Shown here: piece after piece, positions 26,215 through 40,200 of the stretch | Layout of the letters: each line of letters starts with the position of its first letter | How positions within the stretch are numbered: the first letter of the stretch is position 1 | Assembly (NCBI RefSeq): GCF_005239225.2 | Contig: NC_133297.1 | Coordinates: 12,388,147-12,452,146 of the forward strand | Reading direction: 5' to 3' | DNA length: 64,000 nt | Source: Populus alba | Taxonomy: Eukaryota > Streptophyta > Magnoliopsida > Malpighiales > Salicaceae | Notes under the pieces: model-generated | What the model saw: only the letters and a program-made list of their open reading frames with translations | What the model was told of the DNA's origin: nothing | Databases searched by the model: none | Program-made: the position numbers and the translations under genes

Positions 26215-29200
26215 TTAATTGCAATCCAACCCACAAACTTCTAAAACAATGCCACCTTTTGACACAAATGGGTTGATTCGAACCCATAGAAGTGTTAAAA
26301 CAGAAGCTAGAAGAATCGACCAAACGAGAATAATGGTGGGAAGCCTGTCTTGTTTCCCTATCCACCCCTTGAGGAATGGGTAAAGGTGAACTATAACCCA
26401 CAACGCAAAGAATAGCTTACCAAAGAGTGGACCCCAAGTCTCGTAACCATTGTTGATGGCATCGGAAATTCCAACTATGACTCCGATGATGTTTATGATA
26501 AGCAAAGTCATAGGAGGGATCAACAAAGATGTCCATTTAAATAGGTAGAGATCTGAAAATTCTCCATCATCTGCTGCTTTTGAGGTGACGGTGAAATTGG
26601 TGTTAACTCCAGCCAGAACCTTCAGAAGACCCTGGAAAAGAGCAAATAGATGCGACGAGGCACCACCAATGACCCAGAACTGCTCATTTCTCCACCAGTC
26701 ATGTATGCCAACACCTCCCCACTGCATTTCGAGGATACCAGTTGCAGCTATGGATATGAAGAGAGCCATGAAAATGATACTGGCATAGTTACTAATCTGT
26801 ACGCCACATGAAAACAAGATTTATAAGAAAGCCTGGAAACTCACAATATTATTCAATTTATTTGAGAAAGATATGGGTAAAGAAATTACCTCAGGAACAA
26901 TGAATTTCCCAGTAAGTAGACAGACAGCAGGTAAGGTACAGTAGGCAATCAAGGGGATCGATGTCAAGGGATAAACAACAGAGTTTATGTAAGAGAAGCG
27001 CTCCAACCATTTCAATCCACATCCATATCCATACCATATTGGACAATGTCTACTCAATAAAATCTCAACAGATCCCAGCGCCCATCGGAGAACCTGGTGT
27101 AGACGATCTGAAAGGTTTATTGGAGCTGAACCTTTAAATGCAGGTCTTTTTGGCATGCAATACACTGAACGCCAGCCATGGCAATGCATCTTGAAGCCGG
27201 TTAATATATCCTCAGTGACAGAGCCATAAATCCACCCAATCTGGAACATCATGACAATAAGACAACAGGAAAGTCAAATGTCAATTCTCTTTGAAATGAA
27301 GCCCAATTAGCTAAATCATAAAATCTGGAATATTCATGGCATGAATACCTCTTTCCCCCATTCAGTTTTATCTTCATAACCACAACTGATGACGTGAATG
27401 GCTTCTTTCAAAAGTGACGCAGAACTTGCTCCTTTTGGCACTCCACCATCTTCCATAAGCGTAGACGCTATGAAAACCGATGACTGTCCAAATTTTTTCT
27501 CAAATTTTATTCTAGGCATCAAGGCTGATTTTTCATTATCTATTCCTGTAATCAAAGTTTGATAATCACAGCAATGGTCAGGATTTTGTACAGTCTAATG
27601 CAAGCAAAGAGCAACATAAGACGAGGGACTAATTTGATTGGCTATGAGAAGTCAAGAAAGATTAATATCCATTTTAAGACACGTACCAGAGTGGAGATTA
27701 TTTAATCCTTTTATATGAAACTAAGGATATTTTCAACTCTGCGAAACTATTAAGTGTTATTCATACCTTCAATTCCCTCCTCGATATTTTCTAATGCATG
27801 TATCTGCTTAGAAGCATCCTTGCTCTTCTTTTTTTCATTTGATTTTGATTTCTTATTCTTCTTTTTAGATCGACAACAGCAGCAGCACCATTTTGGCAAG
27901 CAATTGCATGTCCTCCCTGGGGGCTTCTTCTTGATAGGGGCATCGTACCCATAAAGTGCTTGCCTCCTGAAGACACATCCAGTACCAACATATATAGGTC
28001 CTTGTATGCCATCCAATCCTTTCATATTGATCTGCATTGAGAAAAATGGATGAGCTTATCGAGAGAAAGAAAGCCCATGTGTGTATCAAACCAACATCAT
28101 TAAGACGACTCTCACTTACATCGAAGAATACAACATTACGATTTGAGTATCTATCATGACGATCAATCCCATCAAATCTTTGTGGAAATTGCACATAACA
28201 GATTTTCTTTCCAGATGTTGGGTCCATCATGAAGCACATGGCTTCTCGAAGTGCCTTGCTGTTGTTTATATAATGATCACAATCAACATTCAGCATGTAA
28301 GGAGCATTTGTTATGATTGCAGAGACCCTCACCTTCATTAACAGGCAAACACAAAATGTTAGAGTGGGAAGAGAATGATAAAATGCCAGAAAAGTTTGTT
28401 TGTGAGAGAGTTTTACCAAAGAATTCATAGCCCCAGCTTTCTTGTGGTGATCAAATCCCGGTCTCTTCTCACGAGATACGTAAACTAGACGAGGCAATTC
28501 ATTTCCCTCAACATCATGAACTCCATTATGACCAAGGAAAACCTGAAGGAGGATAGCAAGCATTAGATTTACTTGAAACCTCACTAACAATAAGGCAAGG
28601 AGGATGTGTACCCCCTGACACCACTCTCATAAAGGTTTTCAAACAAAATATTTCACCTGAATCATTCCAGGATGATCTCTGACATTATTCCCTGGCCATG
28701 GAGTGCCATCCTGCATTGTCCAACCATCCTCAGGAACCTTCTGTGCCGTGGCAACTAACCCATTTATTCGAACTTTGAACTCTTCATACTCTCTCTGAAA
28801 TCAACAAATCACAACAAAAAAACCATAATGTTGATTGTTAAAATGAAACCAAACTTATTTATTTATTTACAATGTGAATATCATTGTTGTGGTAAAAATA
28901 ATTTCAATAGAAAAAGTTCAGCTTTCATTTTATTAATTGAATGCAAAGGCAAGCTTCTTCTCCAGTCACAGTTCATGAATTTTCAGTGCCACCATTTCTG
29001 TCATGTACAAGAATGGGACAAGGATGAAATAACAGCATAAAAAAATAAAAAGGATGAGCCACAAACCTTCATGGCACGACGTTCCCTGATAAATGTTGGA
29101 TCTACTTTGTCTTTCAAGTAGTCAACCTTCTGAGCAAAATACCATTCTGGAGCTCGAGGTTCAATGCTGAACCTCTTGCAGAAAGGGACCCACTTTCTTG

Positions 29201-32200
29201 CAAATTCAGATGTCTCAGAGATAGCTTCAAAAGTAAGCATGGCAGCACCATCATCTGAGACATAGCATGCAACTTTTTCGACTGGATAATCTACAGCAAG
29301 GATGGACAAGACCGTGTTTGCAGTGATAAGTGGAGGTTCTTTCATAGGATCAACTGTGCTAACAAATACGTCCACACTCGCCAACTCAGATGGCTTCCCC
29401 TCTTTCTCATATCTACAGGAAAAATAAAAGCAGAAGCTGAAATTCCTGACAATAATAACCACAATGTGTTTGTGTGCTTGTTTGTGAGGGGGGGAGAGAG
29501 AGAGAGAGAGAGAGAGATACCTCAACGATAATCTATCTAGATATGTTTCTCGCTCAATTGGATACCACTTTGGAAACTGATCTAATATCCAAGATACGGC
29601 AAACCATATTTCACAAATTACTGATGTAAGCCACAATCCATAGGCATCGTTGACTGGATGAAGAATTCTATAGTGAAAAAAGAGGCCGAGAATCACAAGC
29701 CTGAGTATAATGATCAATCTGTATGGACTAATCTTGCTTGAAGAAATTGGTAATTTCCTTGAAAGAGGCTGCCTTCCTTCATCCATCCTACCAAATCATG
29801 AAGCTTTTAGAAACATACACTATCTATTTTCATAAGCTTGGCAAATGCACAAGGGCATCCATGCTAGGAGTAAATTGAGTATTTTTTTGAAGCTGAAATG
29901 CTAGCACATGGTGTAAAAATTATATACATGAATAATTCAAAATCATAAAACAGCAATGCCTTGCAGCAACAAATTTTTGCAAGGACATATCAGTGGTCAA
30001 ATAAACTTATCTCAATTCTCGAAAACGATAAATCAAGTAATGAGAACTACATTCAGACATCATGACCACATCATTGTTTCAATATAGTAGATGTTAAAAG
30101 CGCTTCTTGGATTTGATATCATTAACAACGGCCACCTTTAGAATGTAATTAAACTAAATGTTTCCTTGAGGCAATAGAAATTCCAATCAATAACTTCTGT
30201 TCACATTTAATATAAGATCACAACAACAATGCAATTATATACACAAACCTAGTTCTTCTCTTAGCTGGAAAATGCAATGTAATTGTACATAACGACAACT
30301 GTTCTTATTTTGACACCACAAATTATAGCAATTAAACAGTTGCTTGGATTCTTATTTGTTTCAGGAAAAAAAAAGGAAGTTGCTAGTATAGCTGTGAGTG
30401 CTTGGCATAACTGCTAGTATATTAAAATGACCAATTTTCATACTAACTTTCTTGTCCAGCTGTTTTCCGACATCAGGCTAATGATAAATGAAAAAAAATA
30501 TCAGAAAAGGTATAATAAAAATCTTCATGACTGAGATTGCTGCTGGGTCAGACTATCAGAAGCAGCAAAGTTCGAAAGAAAATAAAGGAACAGTATCCTT
30601 ACTCGAAGATAAAAGCAAAGGGGATTTGAAAGGCTAAATATTAAGCAGTCAAGCTCTTGAGAGTAAACAATAAGGTAACACTCTGCAGAGCAATAATTTG
30701 TCAGTAAAAGCACTTACATAGGCAAATCAGGATCGTCCAATTCATCTCCACCATTGTTTTCACCACCCTTTCCACCTTGGTGCTTGACCACCTGAAGTTT
30801 ATCACTCTGCTTTTTCCTCCACTCCTCCATTCTTTCCTTCCACGCAACCGTTCCATACCCATACACTGCCAAGTCTTTCTTAGGATCCATAGGCCTTGGT
30901 GGCACTGTAGCATCAACACAAGTAAACACACGCTAAGCTAAGATGAGGCAAAAATCTAAACAGCTGTAAAAGTGATGGTGGTTTTCAGAAAGCTACACGC
31001 GACAATTTAAGGAACTTACAAGGCATTGAAGAATCAGAAAACGGCATTGGGTGTATCCGTTTTCCATGAAATGGGGGTACGATAAGGGCATGCTTATCAG
31101 AAGAGATTCCGACATCCTGAACCAGAAAACCCAGTCTCATCATATGAACTCAAAATTTGTAAAACTTTTAGCTGTAACAAAAAGTAGTGGTAAAAATTAT
31201 AGCTGTAATAAAAAGATGTATATTGAATAGTAAAATCTGAACAATCAAATCCACCTCTTCACCATAGGTCAGGAGAGGAATTTCAGGACCAACGGAAGCA
31301 GAGTCAAACTCAGATGGTGTAGCGAACCCAGAAACATGGGCTTGTGAACCACGACCAGTGTTGAGGCGAGCAGAGAGCAAGGCTTCAGCAACATGGCGAG
31401 GGTCTCTCCTGTCATTGACACCAATGTCAAATTCATTCTCCAAATCATCCGTATCCTCCTCTTCCTCATCCCCGTCAACTCTAGGACTCCCTGCAATAGG
31501 TCGCATTTTTCAGTTGTTCTTGAATTAATATCAAAATGTCACGAAGGGTTTTCGATGAATAAAGCACAAAATTCTCAATATAACAAAGACAGTGAGAGGC
31601 TGACCTTTGATACGCTTGTATCTGGTTCGGCATTGAGGGCAGGCTTGATTGCCTTCTCTTCTTTCATACTCATAGCAAGGTCTACACACAGGGAACGCAC
31701 ATTCATTGCAAGCAACAAATGGCTCCCCGTCCACTGTAACCTCTATCTCATCCCCACAGATCTTGCAAATCTGCCCACTTAATTCTTTAACAGAGGTGAC
31801 CTGGAATTGATAACAGCCATAAAATCAAATCTGTAATCAGATGAAGTGAAGACTGCAGAAGTATACGAAATTTTACTATTAATTTCACTAAAAAAATCAG
31901 TAAAATGCACTGATGGGGAAACAAAGTTGCAAACTTTCATGCAACGGTTTCATTGACTGGCTCAGAAATCTAGAGGTAAAAGGGAAAAAAACAGGAACTA
32001 ATTAATGAAAACTGTTTATAAAATACATTACCGCAGTGCACAGGAAAAGAAAATTAAGACAAAACACATATTTTCAATACTATCATAATCTATCTACTTA
32101 AAGAAAAACAATAAATTAAGCATGACCAGTATGCTTGAAAATCTTCCAAATATTCACTAGACAAGGGGGGGAAATAATGAAGAAAAACCATTAGAATCAC

Positions 32201-32522
32201 TATCACAGCTTAAAGACCACCTGGGATCGTTGAACTTTGCACGAAATCGGTAATCACAGTCACAACGTAGTGAAGATGGGCAAATGGTGTGTTCGAAATG
32301 CAGAAATGGATTCATACAACCACTTGAAATACCAAAAGAAACAGAGTTTTCCATACTAAGTTTTTAAATCCGCAAAACAATTAAAAAAAAAAAGGCAGCA
32401 GCAGAAGAAGAAGAAGAAGAAGAAATCCAAGTAACACTTACCCTTGCAATTTCATCAGCATTGATAAGAACAAACTCATTTCTATTGTGAGAACCTGCAA
32501 TGAGTCTCCCTTTGGTCTCCAT
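26215..32522 (-). CDS. CESA6-like: Cellulose synthase catalytic subunit, CESA6-type (primary wall)
   Basis: Fourteen coding exons join in frame to 1,093 codons: 32522-32442, 31800-31605, 31490-31255, 31116-31020, 30904-30718, 29787-29521, 29412-29067, 28794-28657, 28542-28417, 28332-28120, 28031-27767, 27545-27349, 27240-26890 and 26796-26215. It polymerises UDP-glucose into beta-1,4-glucan in plasma-membrane rosettes. Visible features are the N-terminal RING-type zinc finger starting C39-x2-C42, two N-terminal membrane helices around [15 protein letters not shown], and the D,D,D,QxxRW glycosyltransferase-2 set: DDG (about 408), DCD (575-577), TED (792-794) and QVLRW (832-836). A C-terminal group of membrane helices follows. 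The start [20 protein letters not shown] and end VCGLDCN match the CESA2/5/6/9 clade rather than CESA1 or CESA3. Length and motifs are intact, so it should be functional. Confidence 0.95.
29491..29517. repeat. (GA)n microsatellite beside a CESA splice donor
   Basis: A GA repeat of about 26 bases, read as CT on the coding strand, begins only a few bases inside the intron after the GT donor of exon 6 (donor at 29520-29519). It is intronic and follows a short run of G on the plus strand. Confidence 0.9.
32401..32424. repeat. (GAA)n microsatellite in CESA intron 1
   Basis: About seven GAA/AAG units lie about 20 bases past the donor of coding exon 1. It is a simple repeat. Confidence 0.85.
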
Positions 32523-35500
32523 TTACAGTTCACCAGACAAACAACAAAGAAAAAAACCCCTTAAATCTCAACTCGCAGTTCCCAGTATCATTCTCTCTCC
32601 CTCTCCTTGTCTCTCATCACTCAAAAACGCACAAAACTCAAAACTTTATCTCTCTCACTTCCTATCTCCGTGCTTTCAGCTCACTCTCTGATGCGCACAC
32701 ACTCAGCCTCAAATACAAGAAAGAAAACACGTACTGCTGTTAGAGAGAGTAAATACATATAGAAAGCGAGAGTTTTGCGATTACAATAAAATACTACAAA
32801 GAGAAATTACATGCATTAAAAAAAGATTTGATTTTTTTTTCTTTTTTTGTTTCGTTATGTTGCTGGTTGATTCTTTTCTTCACGGACCTCCCAGCTGGGT
32901 TCTCCCTGTGAATCTGGTTGGCCTTGATCTGTGACGCCACTTTGCTTGCCAAAAATAATTATATACACGAAACGTAATTTATTTTAGAGAGGGATAAAAT
33001 ATTTTATTGATTGATAGAAAAAGAACAAGGAAAAAAAAATTCAACGCGTAATCCACTAAGAGACGAGACAGGGATAAAGACAATTGAAAGGATCAGCTTA
33101 CCGTATTATCTACGTGTGTGTCGGTCGGTTTGTTTACCCCTACTGTATACGTATATGTGTGCTGTTTGCTTTACGTTTTTGCATATGTGGGTTTTATGTA
33201 TTGAATAGAAGGCGTTCAAGGGGGGCCGTAATTTTGATGGTGGAGTGGAGTGGTGGCAGAGAGTGGTAGTTGGTGGTGGGGCCAAGGGAGGTGCCCCACC
33301 GGAGCTGTAGAGTGGTTAAAAGGGTGTTATTAGTAATTTCGCATGCTTCTTGGCTTGTGCTGATTTGTGAAGCACTGATGATGGTGATGTGACGTGTCCT
33401 TCCTCGATTTTCTCTCACAGGTTGTGTTGTTGTTGTCAGTGGGTATTGTGTCAAATGAGAGAGAAACTTTTTATTTTACATTTTATGCCCTTTTTGAGTG
33501 AGGAGCGAATAAATGTATTTCTTAAAATTAGAATTATTAATCTAGACCTCCCAATAAATTGGTTCAGTGGCTATGAAAAGATAATAATAATAAAAAAATC
33601 CATTCCCGTGTGAAGGAATAATACTCTCTCATAATGTCTCGACCATTAAATTATACATCCATTTTTACTTATTGAAAATACACCAATTCAATTACTGCCA
33701 CGATTAGTTTATTTTATATAAAATAGTTTATCTATAAAATAGTTTTTAATACTTAACTTAAAAGATATTTTCTTGTAAAACATTTATTATTTGTAATGAT
33801 GGTAAGACAAGAATGATGGTAAAAAAAATAATTACGAGGTAATTATCGTATTGATTGTAAAAATAATAGAGTAGAATGAAAAAATGATATTGGTTGGTAG
33901 AATAATAATGCTGTTAAGTGAATTATTATTCTAATAATATTTTAAAAAAACTTCACGAGCTAGTAAATATTTTACAATAGATAAATTAATTATAAAATAT
34001 TTTTTATTCTCTAATTTTTCTATAAAATATTTTACAAAAAGCAATATTATTTTACCCAGGACAAAGAGGTACATGTTAACCTCAAAAATAAATGAATGAA
34101 CTTGCTTTTGTTACAAGTTTGAAAATCCAACCAAATTTAGCTAAATTTTATACTGGATGCAGTTCAGAAAAAAATTAAAAAAGATTATGTTTTAGTAAAT
34201 ATATTAATCTGAGCGTGGATAATTTAGTTAAATATCAATAAAAAAAAATACTTAGTTTTGACATGAATACCATATTTAGCTACTGATTGCTGATTATTTA
34301 TTTTCCTATGAATTTCTATTTTTTTAATACCAATTACCTACACTTCAGTAAACAAGAAGAAATAAAAATCCAATCCCCGTTAATCTAAACACAAAATTGA
34401 GTACCAGGTACTTCTCGACCGTTACAAAACAAAAGGCACTAACGACAATTTTTATTTTAAAATTATATTAAAAATAAAAAAGTAGTATTAGTATGGTATA
34501 AATTGAAAAATTAGCATAAAAAAATATAATTAAATACTTAAACAACGCATACCAATGTAGTTTTAATTAAATAGCATAGTTTAAAGATATTGTGATTTAT
34601 AAACATGAAATTTTAATAATGTCACAATTTAGAAAAATAGTATTTGATACATGTTATGTTTTTTATTAGTGATATTTTACAAAAGATATTTTAAAAAATA
34701 ACTGGATATTTAATAAAATAGCTGGACTTTGACTAAAATAATTAAACCATTTTTGCCATTGTAAGGTTTTGAGTTATTTTATTGTTTCAAGCCCGAAAAA
34801 AATTATAAAATTATATTTTTTGTTAATCTAAAATTTTATTTACTTTATAATTTTTAAAAGTTAAAATATTTATAATTTTATCAAAACTTGGAAAGAGTTT
34901 CCTCTATGTAGAAACTATATCTAAATTTTTATCTCGTTTAAAAAGCTTATAAAAAACCACAATAACCACAATCTAACATATTCTAACAAAATTTAACATA
35001 TTTTTATATTTTATAATCACAAATAATACTAGGAATGCAAAACAAAAACAAAAACATATACATATGTAAAATAAAAATAAAATAATTTAGTAATATAATA
35101 TTCAAATTATCTCATAATATAATAAAAATAACTTATTTATCTATTTATGTTTATATTATCTATTAGATAATATGAGTTTATGAATAACATGACCGAATTC
35201 ATTTAGCTAATATCGCTTTTAAAAAATGAGGTATGCAATTATCACATTTTTAAAAACGCCTAAACTATATTATTTTACCAAATATTTTTTAAACAATATC
35301 ATTCTCTTTAATTTTAAAATTTATTATGTTAATTTGAAAGAAGAAAAAAAACCATCAGCACGTGGTCTGTTTCGGATTGACAGACAGTGCGAAAGCGTCA
35401 CGTGTGGCTAATGAGTTTAAGATGTAAAAAAGATGGTGTTCTGAGTTCTCACCACTCTTGATTTATGACCAAAATACCCTTATAATTTACCTTCAACCTT

Positions 35501-36814
35501 TTCCTGTCTCTCGTAATTGTGTACGTTTTTAATTTTTCTTTAAAACGGAAAAAGTATAGTATTTCAATGCCAGTGGTTTTTTTATAAGAAAAAACAAACT
35601 CTATCTTGTTGACCTAGCTGCAAATTAAAGGGGTGCCTTTAATTAAATAACAATAAAGATGGATAAAAAAAGTCCCATTACTTGTCCACCCTGCTAACTT
35701 CTTATAGTATGTTTTGTATAGCCGTGTAATATATTTTTTTAAAAATATATTTTAGTTTTTCTTCCAGGTTTTTTTATATTATTATACAAAATCATTAAAA
35801 AATGCTAAAAAATTATTAATTTAATATTTTCTCAAACCAAATACATTTTTAAAACATAACCTAACACAATTTCAATCACGGCTTTATCTTCCTGGGTCTT
35901 ACATGTGTTACCTTGGCAGTGAAGAAAAGTGGACGTGGCTTTCGTGTGTTGGTATGCACAATACATGCCTTTCATCCCATTATGAAATCAACCATGCTCT
36001 ATGTTAAATGATAAAAGGATCTCGAGCTGTGTGATATCGAATAGCATTTCTTCGGTATGTCATAATCCGAAAAAACTAAAATAACTACAGCTCGGAGTTA
36101 CTTCGCACACGTCCATTCAAAATGGTTTCAAATCCATGATCTGGCCACTTATCTCCAGCCAGTTCTTCAATACACTATCGTGCGCGCGGCAATGACCATG
36201 TTCGAGGAAAACGTTTACTAGATAATTAAAAAATCACTATTTTTTTCAAAGGCAAATTACAGGCTTAGGTGTTCGATCGATGTTTTATTCTGTTGATGAT
36301 GATTCGGATTAAAATGAATCGGTTGAAGATCAATAATTGTAGTATCTATATGTATTATTTTAGTGAGCATGAGACAGCATCTAGAAATGCGAGTCAACCT
36401 ATTTTTTTAAAAAAATTAAGAATTTTATTTTGTTAAAAATTAATTTTTTATATGTTTTAAATCATTTTAATGTGCTAATCTTAAAAATAATTTTTAAAAA
36501 TTAAAAAATAACAATAATAACATACCATTAGGTTTGGTAGCTAAGTTATCTCTTTCATGATCTCCCAATTATCATTTCTTCTTTCGAAATGGACAGTCTA
36601 AAATATTCGTATAAATTAAGTGTGTTTCGGTAGGTATTATTTCACATACTGTTTCTCTTAATTACCTAATCTTCAGCACGCGAATTGAGATGCCAAAATC
36701 GACATCCCAACAGAACACAAAATAACAAATGTTATTGTCTTAGCCTTTTCTTCCTCTGTGAACTCAGTGCCGCTCATGATAAATAATCCATCCTAACTAA
36801 TCAAGTAGAACACG
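32523..36814. other. CESA promoter side and AT-rich spacer
   Basis: Bases 32523-33450 form the 5' flank of the CESA6-like gene, with CT/AG-rich leader-like tracts at 32590-32770 and GT/GGTGG-rich DNA around 33230-33300. Beyond about 33500 the DNA is AT-rich and without credible ORFs. Two G-box motifs stand out at 35359-35404. No transposon ends were recognised. Confidence 0.55.
35359..35404. promoter_or_regulatory. Pair of CACGTG G-boxes 40 bp apart
   Basis: CACGTG at 35359-35364 and CACGTGTGGC starting at 35399 flank a short GC-richer island in otherwise AT-rich DNA, with an imperfect CTGT...ACAGACAG symmetry between them. Paired G-boxes are common in stress or light-responsive promoters, but the nearest recognised gene start (CESA6-like, 32522) is nearly 3 kb away. 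Confidence 0.35.
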
Positions 36815-37264
36815 TCATCCAACTCCCTGTTTTTTTTTTCTCTCAACTATAAGAAAGTGACCGGGCAACTGTTGCTCAGAAAAAAATAAACCAATCATCT
36901 TAGTTTCGTCCATGCAGCGCAAAAAAGCTGTGTTAAAAATATTCCAGACTGGAAAATCAAATCCATGTTTCAAAATATGGAGTACGTTTCCGAGAGGAAT
37001 TTCAAGGATATTAATAATTGATGGGTACTGATGCATCACATGCGTATAGTTTCTCTCTCGAGGAGATCGTGAAATATTGTTTGTTAAGAGATTTCCGGCA
37101 AAGCTCTGCAAGTGGGTCATGTAGCGTGGATGCTTCTTCAACAGGCGTCCTTTCAATTTCGTATGCTGTGTTGATCGTGTGGACCAAACATACCTGAGAT
37201 CGTCATTATTGGAAATAAATAGCTCTGCAGAATTTCCTGCTTCTGTTTGCAGTGTACGGATCAA
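36815..37264 (-). other. Isolated 149-codon ORF, unknown
   Basis: This is the longest open frame in the 12-kb gene-poor stretch and its base composition is less AT-rich than its surroundings. It begins MIRTLQTEAGNSAELFISNN and includes KHPRYMTHLQSFAGNLL. I recognise no domain, signal peptide or membrane segment. A plausible donor (GGTATG after the DDLR codons, near 37191) suggests that if it was ever a gene it was spliced. It may be a gene remnant or chance. Confidence 0.2.
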
Positions 37265-40200
37265 AATTATTTTGAGGCCATGAATTGCTTCATCTCAAAA
37301 CCCTAATTTATAGCATATTATATGGGGCTAACTTGTCATGAAATCGTTTTTTTATTGTTCTTAAATTGTTTTTTTTTTCTTTTAAAAAAAGAGGCTGGTT
37401 GGTAGTCTAATTATTATAGCACAAAATTAGGCTCAAATGCTTACTTAATCAACAAAAAAAAAATCCCACGGCAATGATTTGTGACCGGTGAAGTGTCTGT
37501 GATTGTACTTCTTATTAGCAGGTATACTCACTCGTCGGAGATAAATTTTAGAGCGGTGCATGACTAATTACTAATATTTATTCCACAAAAAAGAAATAAA
37601 TATAAGAAATTATAGAGAAACAAGAAAAAAAAAATAGAAAACATTTAAATATTTTTTAGTCCATGTAGGTTTATTGTTATTATTCTGATTGATTTAGATA
37701 TAATATTATAATAGCAGTTGTTCTTTAAAATATTTATTTTATTTATTTTTAATATTAACACATTAAAAAAATTTAAAAGCAATAAAAAATCATTTAAATA
37801 AAAAACTTTTCAACCATGAAAACAATTGGGTAGCAGCACTCATTAATAAAATATATATTTAATCAATCGCTAACATTTATTACACGATTATTTCTTGGCA
37901 GATTAATCTATCCTGATATTTTTATGGTTTGGCCTGTTATTTTTTATATAAAAAATTAATTATACAGACAATATGTGTGTGTGTGGATATTTGGTCCTCG
38001 ATGCAGATTAGATTTCCTTATCAGGATGTCAATTGGCTTTGGCAGCGACATGGGTTGTGAAAGAAACCTTCGGAAATATGAACAAAATTAGGAATCTCAA
38101 ATATTCTCATATATATGCCCCAGCTCACACTACTGTTTGTCCATGTTGCACAGACAAATTCCTCTGTATTTTGGGTCCCGAGTAATGTTTATTAACAATT
38201 TCCTTTTTCTTTTTCCAATATCACAGTCAAAGTAATTGACACCCCAACGACACCGTGACATGCATGTCTTATTCAGGCATGCCGACACGGTAAAAAAAAA
38301 ACATCACAGGGGAATTATTAACATGTGTCTTGTGAACGTGTTTTCAATTCGGAGAAAAAAAAAGGAGAGCTAAAATAGGGAACCTCAAAGCTTCTCGTAG
38401 TGACAATTTAGATAAACTATTTGCTTTTTATCACGCACAGAGCAAGTCTTATGGTTTTTTTTTTTTTTTTGAAATGCCACAATTCAAGAGTAAAAGACCC
38501 ATCTAAGATTAAAAAAATGCTGGTTCTAAAATACCCTTGTGGAAATTAATTAAAATCCTGATCGAGAACTGTTATCATTGTGAGGCCTAATCTCGAGGAT
38601 TGCTTGCTTATGATCAATCAATCAATAAATAAATAAATAAATAAATAATTGTGAGGTTTAATTGCCATGCAACTGATAACAGGGAAACTTGAATGCATTG
38701 TCAAGAATCACAAATGATGTGCACCAAAAGGAAAGCATATTCACACGCATATATATGCATATATACGAAGCTATTTGGACTCGATCCTGGACAAACAAAA
38801 TGGAATCAGATTTTCTTTTGGATTCACGTGGCCGATCCTTGTACATCATATACATCCAAGCTATATATATATTATGACCCGTCGTGTCAATATCAGCACT
38901 GGAAATTCGTATTAATTGTACATGAATGAGCAGCAAGGACTCCAAGTTCCCTTTTCATGGCTGTGAGTTTCTGCAACGCCACAGTTTGGAAAAAAGAAAA
39001 GGTGATGGAAAAGCAAGAAGGAATTAATCGATAATTGTGAAGAATGTGGAATGTTCAACGGGACACTGGGACCGTACGTGGATTGGCTTTTTAGGTTTCT
39101 TCTGTGCAACTCAAGCCGATCCCTACTTGTCCAGTTGCCCCACTCTTCTTTAATCTCTGAAACTTTTAATGGAGATGAACAGATCAGTGCTCTATTGGGT
39201 AGTTTCTACTTCAAGGGAACAATATTCCCTACAGCGTGCTTTTGATGGTGAAAATAATGGCGACGCAATTTATTTCTTCTCTTGTCACCATTAATCATCA
39301 GGTGATTGCTTATAGAAATTTGATTCTCTAAGAATTCCCTTCTGGGAAATGTAATTCATTGCAAGCAGCACGAGCAATGATGAACTGAACCAATTAGATG
39401 TGATAGACTAGTACATAACAAATAATGCATATTATAATTAATGTCTGGTCTCTGTTAAATCTCATGTGTCTGGTCACCAGGGAGTTTCATTTCTTTCTTT
39501 TTTTAAAAAAAAAAAAGGTTGGAAAACAAGGAAGTATTTTTCACATAGCCGGTAAAAATTTTCCATTCAAATTTATGTGCGAAATTACGGTTACGTTAGT
39601 TTCATTTAAAATATTCTCTTCCTATTTTATGTGCTTGGAAAAACTTAGTCAACATGAAATAATTTACAAACAGGAAAAATAAGTTAAAAACAATAAAAAA
39701 TAATAGCTTACGGTATCGAAGAGATAAAAATATCTTAACATCTATTTTTTTATACACACACAACACCGAACAATTATTGTCGAGTAGTTTTTATGTTAAT
39801 TAACATGGTCAATTAATAATATTAAGAATCTTATGTAAATTATTTTTCAAAACAAGTTATTTTACGCAAAATTAAGAAATTATTTTTTTAATTTATTCAA
39901 AATCAAGTAATTCACATTAAAATTAAGAAATTTATAGAAATTATATTCTGACTGGTTTTGGAGTTGAACCTTGAACAACAGGTTCAGTTAAAAAGATGTA
40001 TAAAATGGTAGCAAAAAATGATAAATTCCAAGATAAGCCTTTGAGGCACAGGAGGCGAGGCAATGCTCCCTGAGTTTTGAAAACGAATTTAAACTCGAAT
40101 TCCAAAAACATTACATCCTCGTAACACACAATAACTCATTGGAGCATTTAAGATCATTAAACAAAAACTAGAGCTAAACATATATTTACAGAGAATATAT

